Under the pieces are notes generated by a model, which saw nothing but the letters and a program-made list of their open reading frames with translations, was not told where the DNA came from and ran no database searches. DNA of 64,000 bases from Haliotis asinina (taxonomy: Eukaryota; Mollusca; Gastropoda; Lepetellida; Haliotidae). Within the stretch, counting starts at the first letter, position 1; every line of letters starts with the position of its first letter. The translations under genes were made by a program, and so were the position numbers. Location: contig NC_090288.1 in NCBI RefSeq assembly GCF_037392515.1, positions 9,279,969 through 9,343,968 on the forward strand. The letters are read 5' to 3'. Positions 36,101 to 45,800 of this stretch are shown here, in pieces.

Positions 36101-39100
36101 CGATTTCGGGCATGACGGATCGGGTGACATGAGCTCAGTAACTCTCCGTAACGAAGTTAAGAATACCTGCTTGACTATATCAATTAGCTGGAGCCTCGAG
36201 GTATCTAAATTTCCGACCCACGCGAATCGAGTGTTTCTTCCCATCTAAAGAGCCGGCCGCGATTATTTCAAGTGTCATCTTTGTTAACGCGATATCCTCC
36301 AATTGTTTGGTGAGTGTCTTCAGATTGAGATAGGGGCCGAACAACGCGAGAAAGAAACCGATCCTGTCATCGACTTTACAACAGCGTCGCTGGAGGACTG
36401 GGGTGTTCAGTCATCCATACACGACTCTGCCTGGCCGGGTAATTGAAATGTTTTCAGCCAGGGATTTCATTGTGTTCAGCCTTCGCCTACGGCTTTCCAG
36501 TTCACAGGTAGACTCCGGTAAAACTTTCGCCATTTTCCGAATGATTTGCTGTGAAAACACGACATCCACGTGTAATCCCCTCCTGTGGTTCGGCCTCGTC
36601 ATTGCCAACACAGACTGTGACCCCCAAATAACGCCTTTGCCCCCATCATTTTCCGGTCCCATCGGAGCTTACACCAATTGTTCCGAATCCAGACCTTGGT
36701 TGAAATTTCACGCTCAATATACATTGCCTAGGGCGGAGCTAAGGCCATCAAAACTCAGGTAGATTCGCTATCCATAAGTTAAGTGTTGCATGCCAGATCA
36801 TTCATATCGCTACCATAATATTTTCTCTCCAGTGGGTAAGGATTAAAACTGTTTATACGCTCAATTCAATTTGAATGATCCAGGTAATCTATTCACATAA
36901 AGACGCAATAGTGTGGATAGTTCTAAGGAAAACAGCTTGAAATGCAATTGTCACCAGCACATAATCATCGCCAGAGGGCAGCAAAGGGACAGAAATCCCT
37001 TGTTGACTTCCTCTTAGACTCAGAGCGCCGGAACCTGATTCTCATGACACGAAACAACGCTCCCGTGCACTCCTTCCTTCCCACTCTCCTCTCTACGGCA
37101 ATAGCCTGGGGATAGCAGCACACTAGAGGTGGTGATAATCTCAATCCGGTGGGATCTGCGTCATACGACTCCGTCTTAAAGGAGGTCTATGTTCGGGTAA
37201 ACTGGCTGTCATGGTGAATTGATTCAAGAGTGAGCGAGCTGGGTTTAACGCTGTTTGAAAAACATTGAAGTTTTCAAAGAGTCTTTCCCAACTGACGTGT
37301 TTACACGTAAACACGCGTATAGTGTGGATATACTTAGAAAGCACTTAGATAAACAAACCCAATACAATAGGTTCCTGACACACCAAAGGTACGTAACTGT
37401 GTATAACCATGAAGAAATTGCTGGCTTTTAATCAGGTAGTGATTCAACACTCTGCTAGATAAAAACACAAGAGAAATCAGATGAAATCAAATAACCCCGT
37501 TCTTACAGTACGTATCAGTAGAAAGGTGAAATACCTAACGAATGAACACGACAGAAGAGTGGAGGAAGATTAAGCAGATAGATAAATAAATAAACAGGCC
37601 CGAAATGTAGTAATTTGAGACAACATAAAACGGAGTCATTTTGCCAGATAAAGCCTTCATTTGCAAAGGTCATTGAAATGCTAATTGATTCGTAGGAAAA
37701 TACTACCGATATATTCCAATTAAAATGGTCTAGTGATAGACATGTTCCTGTCGGCGTAGTCTACGGGGTAACTCCCAGGGCTAGCCAGCAGGGGGATAGG
37801 GACTCGTGATATAAACCATTGGCACAAGTGCTTGCCATTACACGGAAACACATCGCTTGCCCACCAACTTGCGCAAATACAAAGGCAAAAGTCTTTAATC
37901 ATGCACAAAGTAGACTTCCCAGCATGCCTGGCACAGGTTCCTAGACAGACGAAGTGTTGCTTGGAATCGGGGAATTTGTTTACAGTGAGACGGATGAGCA
38001 TGCAGGCTCAGTAGTGATTTCTGGGAGCTATTTCGGCGGCGCTACATCAGACTGATCCTGGACCTGTTTGTCTACACACAGCCGTACAAAAAAAAAGTTA
38101 TGCACAAATGTACCCGTCGATATTCCTTCACACATTTTTAGATAGAGACGTTGATTTGTTAGCAGCTGTGGTCGGTGCTGGCGCGTGTAGGTGCAGACGG
38201 TGCTGATGAACGGCAACATCTACTGTCATACGGAAGGGATTGATTGAAAGTTTGAACTTTGAACCACCCAAACATTTTTTCATTGTTTATGGAGGCTTTG
38301 GTGGTTTTTATGAAGCATTCGCTGAGTTCCAGGAAACTAACTTTATTCATGGCATTAACCTTTGACTATTTCTTTGACATTTTCAGATAATGTCTTTAAA
38401 ACCAGTTCCAGGACTAGAACAGTAGGCTATGCAGCGGTTATCTTTGATAAATGTCAAACAAAATTTGTAGCAGGTATCTGTATCGGCTTCTGCTGAAGAT
38501 TACATTAATCCAATCCTTGAAGATTCAAAACAGGGAGATTATTCAAATATTCTCTCAGGCTTGTGAGTTAATTCGTCGTTCGCGAACATTTCGATGTTTC
38601 GGCATGTATTCAATGACACTTTTCATGTACATATTCAATTTCATCCAATATCGCAAATCCAAGTGATGTTTTACGGATTTGATACGTGGTTTTATCGAAC
38701 TACGATGCATACCCTGGCAAACGACGATGGTACCAAGGTCAAGGTCGACCCCAGTTAGTGCGCCTGATTACACTTATATAATATTCGCTATATTTAGAGT
38801 TGTTACACTGGAGTGTAAATCACAGCATGACATTACAAGCTTCAGACTGCAAGTTACATCCAGTATGCAGGCATGAGTGTCACGGTTCCTGTTTCATGCT
38901 TGGGTGTTCACTTCTTTACTCCTGGGCATCCTTTAGTATCCGCTGCATCATGTCCCGTTCTGTTACGATGTATACCATCGAGCTACTCCCTGTCATAGCT
39001 TCGTTCCATATTACGATAGGAATAGCCAATCAAATCTGTCTCTCGTGATTCTATGTCATGTTCTATGTTATAGACGTTATAGACATGTCGAGCGATATAG

Positions 39101-39609
39101 GTGGTAACGCCTTAACTATGGCGTTTGTCACACTTCAGAGATATAATACAAAAACATTTATTGTAATAAAACATTGACCGATATCGGTGAGACAGTCTTT
39201 GGTGTACATCAGGGTAAGTGGGATCGCCCAGCCATATACACCTGCTGCCGTCCGAGTTCTATTCTGAATCAGCGAATGACAGAATGTCAAGGCAGCTGGC
39301 AATAATATTCATTCATTGTGTGTATGTCTAGTCATGTATTTGTACAACGTTTCTTGATGTATTGCAGGATCTCTTGGGACGGCTGGCCGTGTGTGCAATA
39401 AGTCCTCCATGGGCACTGACGGCTGTGACATCATGTGCTGCGGGCGTGGATACGACACCAAGACGGTTAGAAAAATAGAAAAGTGTGAGTGTAAATTTCA
39501 CTGGTGTTGTTTCGTCCGGTGTAAAGAATGTCACCGAATGGTTGACGTCCACACGTGCAAGGGGCCGAATCCAACTCCTCCTCCCGCTAGTCGCAAGACT
39601 CGCTTCTAG
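15079..39609 (+). CDS. Wnt2: Wnt2 gene, complete spliced coding sequence (5 exons)
   Basis: This is a secreted Wnt ligand that would bind Frizzled/LRP receptors. Exons 15079-15164, 21025-21260, 26891-27168, 27789-28053 and 39368-39609 join with intron phases 2, 1, 0 and 1. The total is 1107 bases, or 368 residues plus a stop, close to the roughly 360 of vertebrate WNT2. All introns are GT-AG: donors GTAAGA, GTGAGA, GTAAGA, GTGAGT; acceptors TTTCAG, AAGTAG, TTACAG, TTGCAG. The joined protein has 24 cysteines in Wnt spacing, the CHGVSGSC lipidation motif (Ser about 216) and possible N-glycosylation sites at NCS (about 90) and NKS (about 299). Assignment to Wnt2, not another Wnt, rests on subfamily stretches such as [33 protein letters not shown] and [10 protein letters not shown]. 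Introns are about 5.9, 5.6, 0.6 and 11.3 kb. Orthology is by recall of the vertebrate protein, not by a computed tree. Confidence 0.95.
18290..18700. repeat. Higher-order tandem repeat, alternating 83/89-bp units, 5 copies
   Basis: The anchor 'ggaaaaatgaagtcatac' starts at about 18298, 18381, 18470, 18553 and 18642, giving spacings of 83, 89, 83 and 89. Copies 1, 3 and 5 read CATACC and the first two of these are followed by CGATACC. Copies 2 and 4 read CATACT and are followed by CGAAAACTATACC. The real repeating unit is therefore a 172-bp dimer. Confidence 0.93.
19680..19745 (-). mobile_element. SINE family 1 head fragment
   Basis: The - strand resembles the SINE tRNA-like head: reverse complements of 'ttcggcgtgaaaagcgaacc' and of the B-box region 'gggaatcgaac' are present. 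The tail is missing. Confidence 0.55.
20795..20955 (+). mobile_element. SINE family 1 copy in Wnt2 intron 1
   Basis: The head 'gatagcctactggttacggc' + 'gttcgctcgtcacgccgaag' and the B-box 'cccgggttcgattctcc' are clear. The tail is mutated (AGCAACTAGAGCAAAAC). It ends about 70 bases before exon 2. Confidence 0.8.
21025..21260 (+). CDS. Wnt2: Wnt2 exon 2: N-terminal Wnt domain
   Basis: The exon encodes residues about 29-108. It begins F-I-S-Q-L-P after the split Trp, then [17 protein letters not shown], the [13 protein letters not shown] helix-cysteine segment and [16 protein letters not shown]. The acceptor is TTTTCAG|G at 21024/21025 and the donor is AAAG|GTGAGA at 21260/21261 (phase 1). Cysteines at about 45, 59, 80 and 91 match the conserved Wnt positions. 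WNCS is a possible N-glycosylation site. Upstream at 20795-20955 lies a SINE copy, so the open frame that continues leftward from here is repeat sequence and not exon. An alternative acceptor a few bases downstream is conceivable, but it would lose the match to the WW junction. Confidence 0.95.
24228..24340. repeat. C/A-rich simple repeat (CCTCA)n
   Basis: Strand-asymmetric CCTCA/CCTCG pentamers; low complexity. Confidence 0.75.
26440..26560. repeat. Dispersed repeat family 2, diverged copy
   Basis: It shares an ordered set of phrases with copies at 48873-49015 and 57785-57965: 'atccagtgattgacatcagc', 'ggtatatgacgacgtatatc' and 'cacgacaagcgctt'. This is probably an older SINE-like family. 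Confidence 0.6.
26630..26765 (+). mobile_element. SINE family 1, strongly diverged
   Basis: The order of 'cggtttcaaatctcaacatt', 'ggtgtctcctgccgcgatat' and a 'gcggcttaaagccatgctca' tail matches the SINE, with many changes. Confidence 0.55.
26891..27168 (+). CDS. Wnt2: Wnt2 exon 3: central Wnt domain
   Basis: The exon encodes residues about 108-200: [24 protein letters not shown], then a segment with [17 protein letters not shown], the DAKERK helix and [13 protein letters not shown]. The acceptor AAGTAG at 26890 lacks a good pyrimidine tract but keeps the phase-1 frame exactly (G|GA gives Gly). The donor AGG|GTAAGA is strong and phase 0. The HNNRAGR motif just before the splice is a hallmark of Wnts. 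An apparent GTG start inside this exon is only an artefact of the open frame. A fold-back element begins only about 31 bases past the donor. Confidence 0.96.
27187..27404. mobile_element. Fold-back element B: perfect 78-bp inverted repeat with flanking direct repeat
   Basis: Arms 27233-27310 and 27316-27393 are exact reverse complements over 78 bases around a 5-base centre. An 11-13 base direct repeat (GTACATGATTT core, 27189-27199 and 27394-27404) flanks a unit of a 33-base leader plus the palindrome. The leader resembles that of element A (both contain CATTT(T)AGAAGT). On the + strand 27312-27342 reads CTGATGA-A-GGAGT-(8-base loop)-ACTCC-GAAAC, hammerhead-like and with the same spacing as A. 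The open frames read through both strands here are products of the palindrome. Confidence 0.82.
27630..27770 (+). mobile_element. SINE family 1, diverged and internally deleted
   Basis: The head 'tagcctagtggttaaagctt' + 'tcgctcgccacggcg' is well kept. The B-box region is shortened and the tail 'attgctggaatgctgg' is partial. Confidence 0.75.
27789..28053 (+). CDS. Wnt2: Wnt2 exon 4: palmitoleoylation site and thumb domain
   Basis: The exon encodes residues about 201-289. It starts [19 protein letters not shown]. In characterised Wnts the Ser of this motif (here about residue 216) carries the palmitoleate added by Porcupine, which inserts into the Frizzled groove. [24 protein letters not shown], a GTGLIVAN stretch and [14 protein letters not shown] follow. 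The acceptor is TTTTACAG|GCT (phase 0) and the donor is ATAG|GTGAGT (phase 1). Nothing is broken; every key cysteine is present. A diverged SINE follows shortly after the donor. Confidence 0.97.
28085..28215 (+). mobile_element. SINE family 1, very diverged
   Basis: Phrases 'tgggtagtgcgcttgtccat', 'tgtttgattccctatatgag' and 'cccgtgtggcatag' follow SINE order at low identity. Confidence 0.45.
28351..28658. mobile_element. MITE-like element with about 50-bp terminal inverted repeats
   Basis: The left end reads CTGGGTCCCTATCC..AAAG.GTTCGTAACGTTA and continues to GTAACTCT. The right end is its reverse complement with a handful of mismatches. A third, direct-orientation relative of the end (CACTGGGTGGCGATCCACAA) sits inside at about 28542, and there is a further internal inverted pair (TTTTCGAGA.. 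/ ..GAATTTCGAAAAT). No coding capacity. No target duplication is clear. The open frame across it is incidental. Confidence 0.75.
31264..32190. repeat. 44-bp minisatellite, about 21 copies, two unit types
   Basis: The unit is GGACACCTCACTCAGACACA followed either by GAACACTGACTGAAAGGTTATCAT (type A) or by a GTGTACTGCCTTTAAGGTTA-type end (type B). Type A units are homogeneous on the left; the right half mixes A and B. Some units are shortened. Confidence 0.93.
32265..32350 (-). mobile_element. tRNA-like SINE head fragment (uncertain)
   Basis: 'ggggatcgaaccaccgacct' is the reverse complement of a tRNA-type B-box region. A clear A-box and a tail are not seen. Confidence 0.35.
34255..34425 (+). 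mobile_element. SINE family 1 copy
   Basis: The head 'gtatggttaaagcgtttcta' + 'tgtcacgctgaagac', B-box 'caggttctattcc' and tail 'agatattgctggactattgc' + 'ggcataaaac' are all present, with moderate divergence. Confidence 0.8.
39368..39609 (+). CDS. Wnt2: Wnt2 exon 5: C-terminal cysteine-rich domain and stop
   Basis: The exon encodes residues about 289-368: [14 protein letters not shown], the [12 protein letters not shown] motif, then [16 protein letters not shown] and VDVHTCKG. This is the index-finger region that contacts Frizzled. The acceptor is ATTGCAG|GA with the preceding G making Gly. The tail after the last cysteine is short and Pro/basic-rich ([14 protein letters not shown]) and differs from the vertebrate tail. 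The stop codon TAG is at 39607-39609. Confidence 0.97.
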
Positions 39610-40227
39610 ACGACTCTTAGTCCACAAGAACTGGAACCTTTTAGACTCGCCTCAACGATGAGCATACATCTGCTGCGCAGACTAGACGCTGTGTTCGCTT
39701 TGATGAAGTGGACAAAGGATGAGGACGGTGCTGTTGACGCCACGACGTTGTTGAACAGCAGCGCAGACGCCAATGTGTAGATCAGAACGTTGTGGCTGCT
39801 CTAGTGGTGAAGAACGACTGTCAAATCAAACTTCTGAATGGAGAAATGACAGATGGATGCTTGAAACAATTTGTGTCTAATGTCGAGACCAGGCTCATGT
39901 AGATATGTTCTCCTGTGCAACCTAATGTTCGCTTCACTCGCAGTGTTTACACTACTGATGACGTGGCCCGCTCAGCCTAAGGGGTGTGGGTTGGACGACG
40001 TTATACACGTGCACAACTACATTTATGTGATCTATTATTTTATGTGAGCTGACTAGATGTGTGTGTGGAGAGACGCATATGGTGGTCTTGGCTACAGCTT
40101 ACCGTTACTGTTTCTGACGATAGAACCCCAGGCTGTGACGGTGTCCGAGCACTAACTACAGCAAGCCCAAGCGTGTTTATCACGAAACGGATGGGAGGAA
40201 GATTGACGATAATCGCCCAGTGTTGAC

Positions 40228-40233
40228 AATAAA
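40228..40233 (+). terminator. Candidate poly(A) signal (proximal) for Wnt2
   Basis: AATAAA about 0.6 kb after the Wnt2 stop codon. The hexamer is canonical, but such hexamers also arise by chance in AT-rich DNA. Confidence 0.35.
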
Positions 40234-40925
40234 AGCATTCGTTGATTCGTCACCTTCTGAAACAGGTTCGTGCTCCCTCAACGGCAAAATACAGAATGTT
40301 TGTCCCCAAAACAGTGCTTGTTGAAAGAAAATAGTCACTGTGTTGCATCTTCATCCGACATGATGGTGGTCCGTATGGTCTTTGTGTGTGCTTTGGGGAG
40401 GGGAGATGCGACACAACGGGTGTCCGTTCTCACTAAGGTATCTTCTTCTCATATCGAGAAACGTATACAGGATTCACTTAACAGCAAGACTTTCCCTCAT
40501 AGGGAATCGGAATGGACGGTGAAAAATGTTAGTGTTTCCCTTAGACTTGTCTGTACCTATTTATGATTTAAGGTCTGTTTGTACTTTGCCTTTAAGTATA
40601 GCTGAACATACTCTTGCCTAATATGCATAAAGAATGTTTTAATCTTGCGCGGGGGGTAGCTGCAATAGGTTCTCGCCTTAGAAAATGTGATAGAATATGG
40701 TGTTTAACACACAAAGGCGCGAATTGTACCTGTTGCTGCCATTCCTGCAAGTACTAAAGATCCCTGTGCGAATGGTATTTTGAATTGAATGGGCAATGTG
40801 TGATAAGGGTTTTAGTGCTTTCATTTGCATTTTATTTTATTTTGTGAGTACTTGTACAATACCTTTCTGTACGGTAGAGTTTAAACAAAGCACACATGTA
40901 TGGAGTATTGTTTGAACTAAATTTT

Positions 40926-40931
40926 AATAAA
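40926..40931 (+). terminator. Candidate poly(A) signal (distal) for Wnt2
   Basis: AATAAA about 1.3 kb after the Wnt2 stop, in an AT-rich context. It is an alternative to the proximal signal. Confidence 0.3.
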
Positions 40932-41394
40932 ATCTTAACAAAAAATATTACGAAACACGTCAAATGAATGTGTGATATTTGTAATCGCTATCTCGCTTTA
41001 TCAAAAACAAGATGTTACGTTTTAAATATTGTGAACGTTATTTTACCCTACTGGAAACGTGTTATTGTTAGGCAATGTTTTTCATTTGTTTTTGAATTAA
41101 TTTTGAAGGGGGAAAGTGAAATTACGTTTGGAGTTGTTGCCATGGATGTGACTGTAGAGTATTTATGCTGGCAAGTTGCTAGGCGACCTTCGTTACTAAG
41201 GCTATGTGTGATGTACATAGACTCTACATTTCTCAAGTGTATCTGTGTAGATCCGTGTCAGACCCGTTTCTATTAAATCCATTCTCAAACCTAATTTCTG
41301 TATTTTGTTTTGCCATTGAAATGGCTGAAGTTTGGACAATATTCTGGTGTGAAATATTCATTTCACACTTTGACATGTGGGTGCTCAAACGTCT

Positions 41395-41545
41395 TGACGG
41401 TGCTATGACCTGGCCGTGGCAGTGTTCGCTCATCACGCCGAAGACACTGTTTCGATTCCAGCATGCATGGGTTCAGAGTGGGAAGCCCATTCAATGGAAT
41501 GTTGCTCAAAGCAACGTGAATCTGAACCCATTCGCTCACTGTCTA
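41395..41545 (+). mobile_element. SINE family 1, diverged
   Basis: 'gcagtgttcgctcatcacgc' + 'cgaagacactgtttcgattcc', 'gtgggaagcccatt' and a CGCTCACT tail follow SINE order; the middle of the tail is altered. Confidence 0.7.
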
Positions 41546-41734
41546 ATACAGGATTAACGTTGTATATTTTTTGTAGTGAGTCTCCTATCGTGGATACATA
41601 TTCTTACAACGATTATTATACTTGATATAATAATTGGTAAGGTATTCTTTTAACGGATGTTAAACTTTTAACTGTTACAAGGCATTTATACTTGACATTA
41701 ATATGTTTATATCGTGATTCTTTCATTAATTTCC

Positions 41735-41900
41735 GGGGCGGTGGGGTAGCCTAGTGGTTAAAGCGTTCGCTCGTCACGCCGAAGACCCGTGTTCGATTTC
41801 CCACATGGGTTCAATGTGTAAAGTCCATTTTCTGGTGTCCCCCGCCGTGATATTGCTGGAATATTGCTAAAAGCGGCGTAAAACTTAGTTCACTCACTCA
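41735..41900 (+). mobile_element. SINE family 1, near-intact copy with 13-bp target duplication
   Basis: This is the best-preserved copy in the window: 'ggggcggtggggtagcctag' + 'tggttaaagcgttcgctcgt', B-box 'gtgttcgatttccc', tail 'gatattgctggaatattgct' + 'aaaagcggcgtaaaac' and (CACT)n. TTCATTAATTTCC is duplicated exactly at 41722-41734 and 41901-41913, so it is probably young. Confidence 0.93.
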
Positions 41901-42297
41901 TTCATTAATTTCCTATCTGACGCCTTAGCTTTGCTGAAAGACTTGTGTGTGTTTAGGATAAATTCATTATGTCATTTGTCATAGTTGTTTTAAGTCGATA
42001 TAATTTTATTAACCAAGATAACTGCAGTTAAACCCACTAAACAGAGAATTACTGGATAAAGAACGCATAAAGACAATGAACTTTACTCACGGGGGAGCAT
42101 TTCATAGGGCGTAATAAAAATATAAAATAGTATACGAAAACCTGGATACACATATAGCACATATATACGGCATACCGAAGTGGTCGCTGATTCACTGCGT
42201 ATTGTTTGACAATTATGTGCCCGGAATGTATTGTATTGACACGGAAGCAAGGAACTTCCTATGAGAATTTAACCTTTGACGTGATAGTTGTTAGAAG

Positions 42298-42316
42298 AAG
42301 CCCCCAGAGGGGGCTT
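42298..42316. repeat. Short G/C hairpin
   Basis: AAGCCCCCAGAGGGGGCTT is a perfect 8-bp stem with a 3-base loop. No role is assigned. Confidence 0.6.
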
Positions 42317-43041
42317 ATTGTTTGGGTATGTCCTCTCGACCAGTAACTCCTCAAACTGGTATCTAGCTGGACCTCCTACAGGCCGAGAAATGACAAACAT
42401 CTGAAACTGTATCCACGTCAACAGAAATACGTGGCTAGAGCAACATTTACATTTCTTTCTGTTCCACCTCCCTCCTTGGGGATGTGACCCCTGCCAACTA
42501 CCCCCTTATGTTAAAACTGCACGTTAAAGGCCGTGTTTATTCTGACAATTCACGGCAGGCGAAGAACTTCACGAGTTGTTACACAGAAAGTAGCAAAATA
42601 ATGTGTCGTTAATGATAGAGGTGGTTGCTGTTTCATAAACAGTGTAAGTATTTGCACGAAGAACAACACTTTATCAAAGTCATCAGGGCCGTGGGAGATG
42701 TGTCGAGTTATCCGTTGTTCGAGGCAGGGTTCTGATATTGGATACTCGTTCAGACCGCTATGTCACAACATCAGATATGATACTGAACAGCAAATGAAAC
42801 GAAAGTTTCTAAAAATTGTCAAAAGTAAGCGTTCATGTTTATGTCTTCTATATAAAAATTTGACAAAAAGCCATAGTTGCGTTTCTTTTCCCGTTTGGTA
42901 TATCTGTCCACAGTGTATATCTGTTCACAGTAGCAAAAGCCTCAACGTATTATTCTGTTGATTGTGATAATGATGTTAATGATATTATAGCGCCTGGGAT
43001 GTTTTGTACAAAGGTACTACTTCTACCAATACCACCACCAT

Positions 43042-43111
<70 letters not shown>
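43042..43111. repeat. (CTA)n trinucleotide microsatellite
   Basis: About 23 uninterrupted units. Poly-Ser and poly-Val open frames on the - strand come from this tract. Confidence 0.97.
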
Positions 43112-45270
43112 GAATATTTGATACAAGTGTGACTGACAAGATTCGGAAGGGGAGAAACAACAAGGCAAACGTCGTATCTCGTAAGTTGGGGAATCCACAC
43201 AGTCTCCCAAAAGGTCTTGGTGGATTCGACAAACCCGTGCTCCCTGGAAGAAGTCCATTCGCTGTCTGGGCTTCAGGTCAAGGGCCCTGAGCTGTTGATG
43301 AGCCTAACCAGACTGTCTGAGCCAGGATCACTCGAACTTTCCTTTCTGCCTTTATCTGTTTTAACTATCTATAATGATAAAGAAAATACTAAGTCCATTT
43401 CTACTGCTGGTGTTACGTGGATTGGTTTACGCTTTAAATGGATTTTCAGTTGTGAGTGTATCGCATCATGTCTAGAATATGTTATAGAAAAGTCAGACGG
43501 TTTGAATAATAGCGAAGACGGATGTGATAACATGGAAGTGCTTCCCTGTAGATTATTTGAAACTCAGCTCGGAGCTCTCATCGCGCAATACCACACTACA
43601 AACAACCGTCTATGTGTTTGAATGTTTCATGTGAAGTCTAGCTCCTGGAGCAATATCATTAAAATCATAATGAATTATTCATTACCGATCCTTGAATTCG
43701 TAAAGGTCAACACGCTTTATCAATGGTTTTAATTTCAAAACAGTCTAAAGCAAAACCGGCAATTTCTTCCTTGAGATATGCTTTCTTCTCCACAAAACGA
43801 ATGATGATCAACTAGCAAAACCAATACATTTATCGAGTCTTTCATTCCTTCAACAAAATTATCCTATTGAAAGAGGGAGTGTCGTTCGCGTGGTCATTGG
43901 TTCACAGAAGAGGGTAACATTCTTTGGACACGACAAATATTATTGGACGATTTGCTTTAAAGCAAATTCATTCGTAACTCGGGGTCTTTCAACAAATGGG
44001 GATAATTTCCCTCCCACTGGTATCATTGTTGGCTTGTTATGCTGCTATTATGCCCGCCTGCCTGTCTCGCTGATACGAGAAATAGTCCCGTGTTATAAAT
44101 CTTTGATCGTTTTAACCAAGTCATTTAGAGCCTTGGCCGGTCCTACACCAAATTCTATGGCGAATATAGTCGGATTTCCCCGTTCACATTACAACTGATG
44201 CTTAAGTGGGATAATATTGACACTTTCAGCTTTGAAGCGGGGAATATCCAACCGAAATTATTCTTTTCGCGTTTGAAGCGCGTCCGTCTTTTCAGCGAGC
44301 ACAAACAACCCTCAGGCCAGTACCGATGTGACGTGTTTAAAGTGAGGCCGTGGCTTCATTTCCAATATGGCTTCAAAGCAAGAGAATGTTCCAATGTAAA
44401 GGCGGGATGTCTCACAAAGTAGCAGTATTATTGGGCATTTTTTTTCGTGAATTAATGAAACAAAAATAGAGATATTTGAAAAATGTGTATCTAATGTTAA
44501 CATAAACAGAATCTACTGCAAAGTTTTACGTACCCCTAAGGGATACATTCACGTTCAAGCGGCTGCTCTTTTGCAAGTTGCAGTAGCGCTGAGATAGATC
44601 TTGGAGAATGAAGCATTGAAACGTATCTCAACTACGAAACAAAAGAAGAATGATAGTAAACTGAAAGCTTGCCTGTAGGTGAGAGTATTGGGTTAAAAGG
44701 TTTTCCATTTCCGATAAAAAAATCCATTTCGTGCACTGTTGAAAGCATGTTAACAGTCATCGATAATGCTTGCTTTCTTGCTTAACGGCATCCATTGTGT
44801 GCGTGTGCTTGGTGATAGTCTTCATTTGATTGTTGTTATAAGCATATGGTGGTAATATTATCATGCTATCACCGAACAGGTTCTTAAAAACGAAACAAAT
44901 ATAGAAATATTGACTGTAGACAGGAAACGGTATCGCTGAGAAATGCGATTGGTCCACGTGACAACTAGGGAGAGTTCGGAATAGTATTCCAGCAATAGCA
45001 AGGTGTGAGAGCCAAATGGTCTCAGACATTACCGCCTTGGGGTAACTTACGAATAGATACTATACAGAACTACTAATATAGGTTGCCCTGTATTGAAAAA
45101 CACAATTGTTACAACAGTGACAGATAAGAAGGTACTCCTCCAAAACAAATGTGGGGCTGGCACGATTATTCTATCTCACTACATTCAGACATTAAATTTT
45201 GCGTGGATTTCATAAGATGGGAGTCTTTCAAATATAAAGTATATGTAAGCATATATATGCTGTAAACAAA

Positions 45271-45430
45271 TAGGGGTGATAACGTACCGAAGCAGTGCTT
45301 CAGTGCCGCCGAAGTCTCCGGTTCGATTCCCCACATGACAATGATGAGGAAAGTTGTGTACATGTATCTATTTTCCATGTGGTTTTATTGCAAGAATATT
45401 GGTAAAGGCGGCATGAAAACTTACTTACTG
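45271..45430 (+). mobile_element. SINE family 1, diverged
   Basis: 'gccgccgaagtctccggttc' + 'gattccccacatg' and the tail 'gcaagaatattggtaaaggc' + 'ggcatgaaaacttac' match SINE order. Confidence 0.7.
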
Positions 45431-45552
45431 CAAATACCGACGACGAGGCCCCGTTTGACTCCTCTCAAGGATACTGCTGTTAAAAGCTAAAACGGCATAA
45501 AATCTCAATCACGGTTTGACAGACATCAAATGTATCCTACCCATCAAAAGTT

Positions 45553-45800
45553 TCGAATTGCTTAAAGCACCCGCTATATGTTTTGTACGAACGTATGGTT
45601 ACATCCAAGATGACACGGATGATTTCTCCACTATTCGAATTGCTTAAAGCACCCGCTATATGTTTTGTACGAACGTATGGTTACATCCAAGAGGACACGG
45701 ATGATTTCTCCACTATTCGAATTGCTTAAAGCACCCGCTATATGTTTTGTACGAACGTATGGTTACATCCAAGATGACACGGATGATTTCTCCACTATCT
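45553..45800. repeat. Tandem repeat, 82-bp unit, 3 copies
   Basis: The unit runs from TCGAATTGCTTAAAGCACCC to GGATGATTTCTCCACTAT. The three copies are nearly identical (AAGATGACA versus AAGAGGACA in the middle copy). Confidence 0.95.

Larger units (their letters stand above)
28054..39367 (+). other. Wnt2: Wnt2 intron 4 (11.3 kb)
   Basis: GT-AG, phase 1. It contains SINE copies (28085-28215, 34255-34425), a MITE-like element (28351-28658), a 44-bp minisatellite (31264-32190) and a tRNA-like B-box fragment (32265-32350, - strand). Orphan open frames at 33244-33603 and 36403-36762 have no recognisable domain. No nested gene can be supported. Confidence 0.88.
39610..40931 (+). other. Wnt2: Wnt2 3' UTR, extent approximate
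   Basis: This is non-coding sequence after the Wnt2 stop. Two canonical AATAAA signals are present on the + strand, at 40228-40233 and 40926-40931, either of which could end the mRNA. No conserved gene is seen here; short open frames carry no recognisable domain. The 3' end is inferred, not observed. Confidence 0.45.

Noticed and set aside
42950..43258. Poly-Ser / poly-Val open frames
   Set aside because: Translations of the (CTA)n microsatellite.
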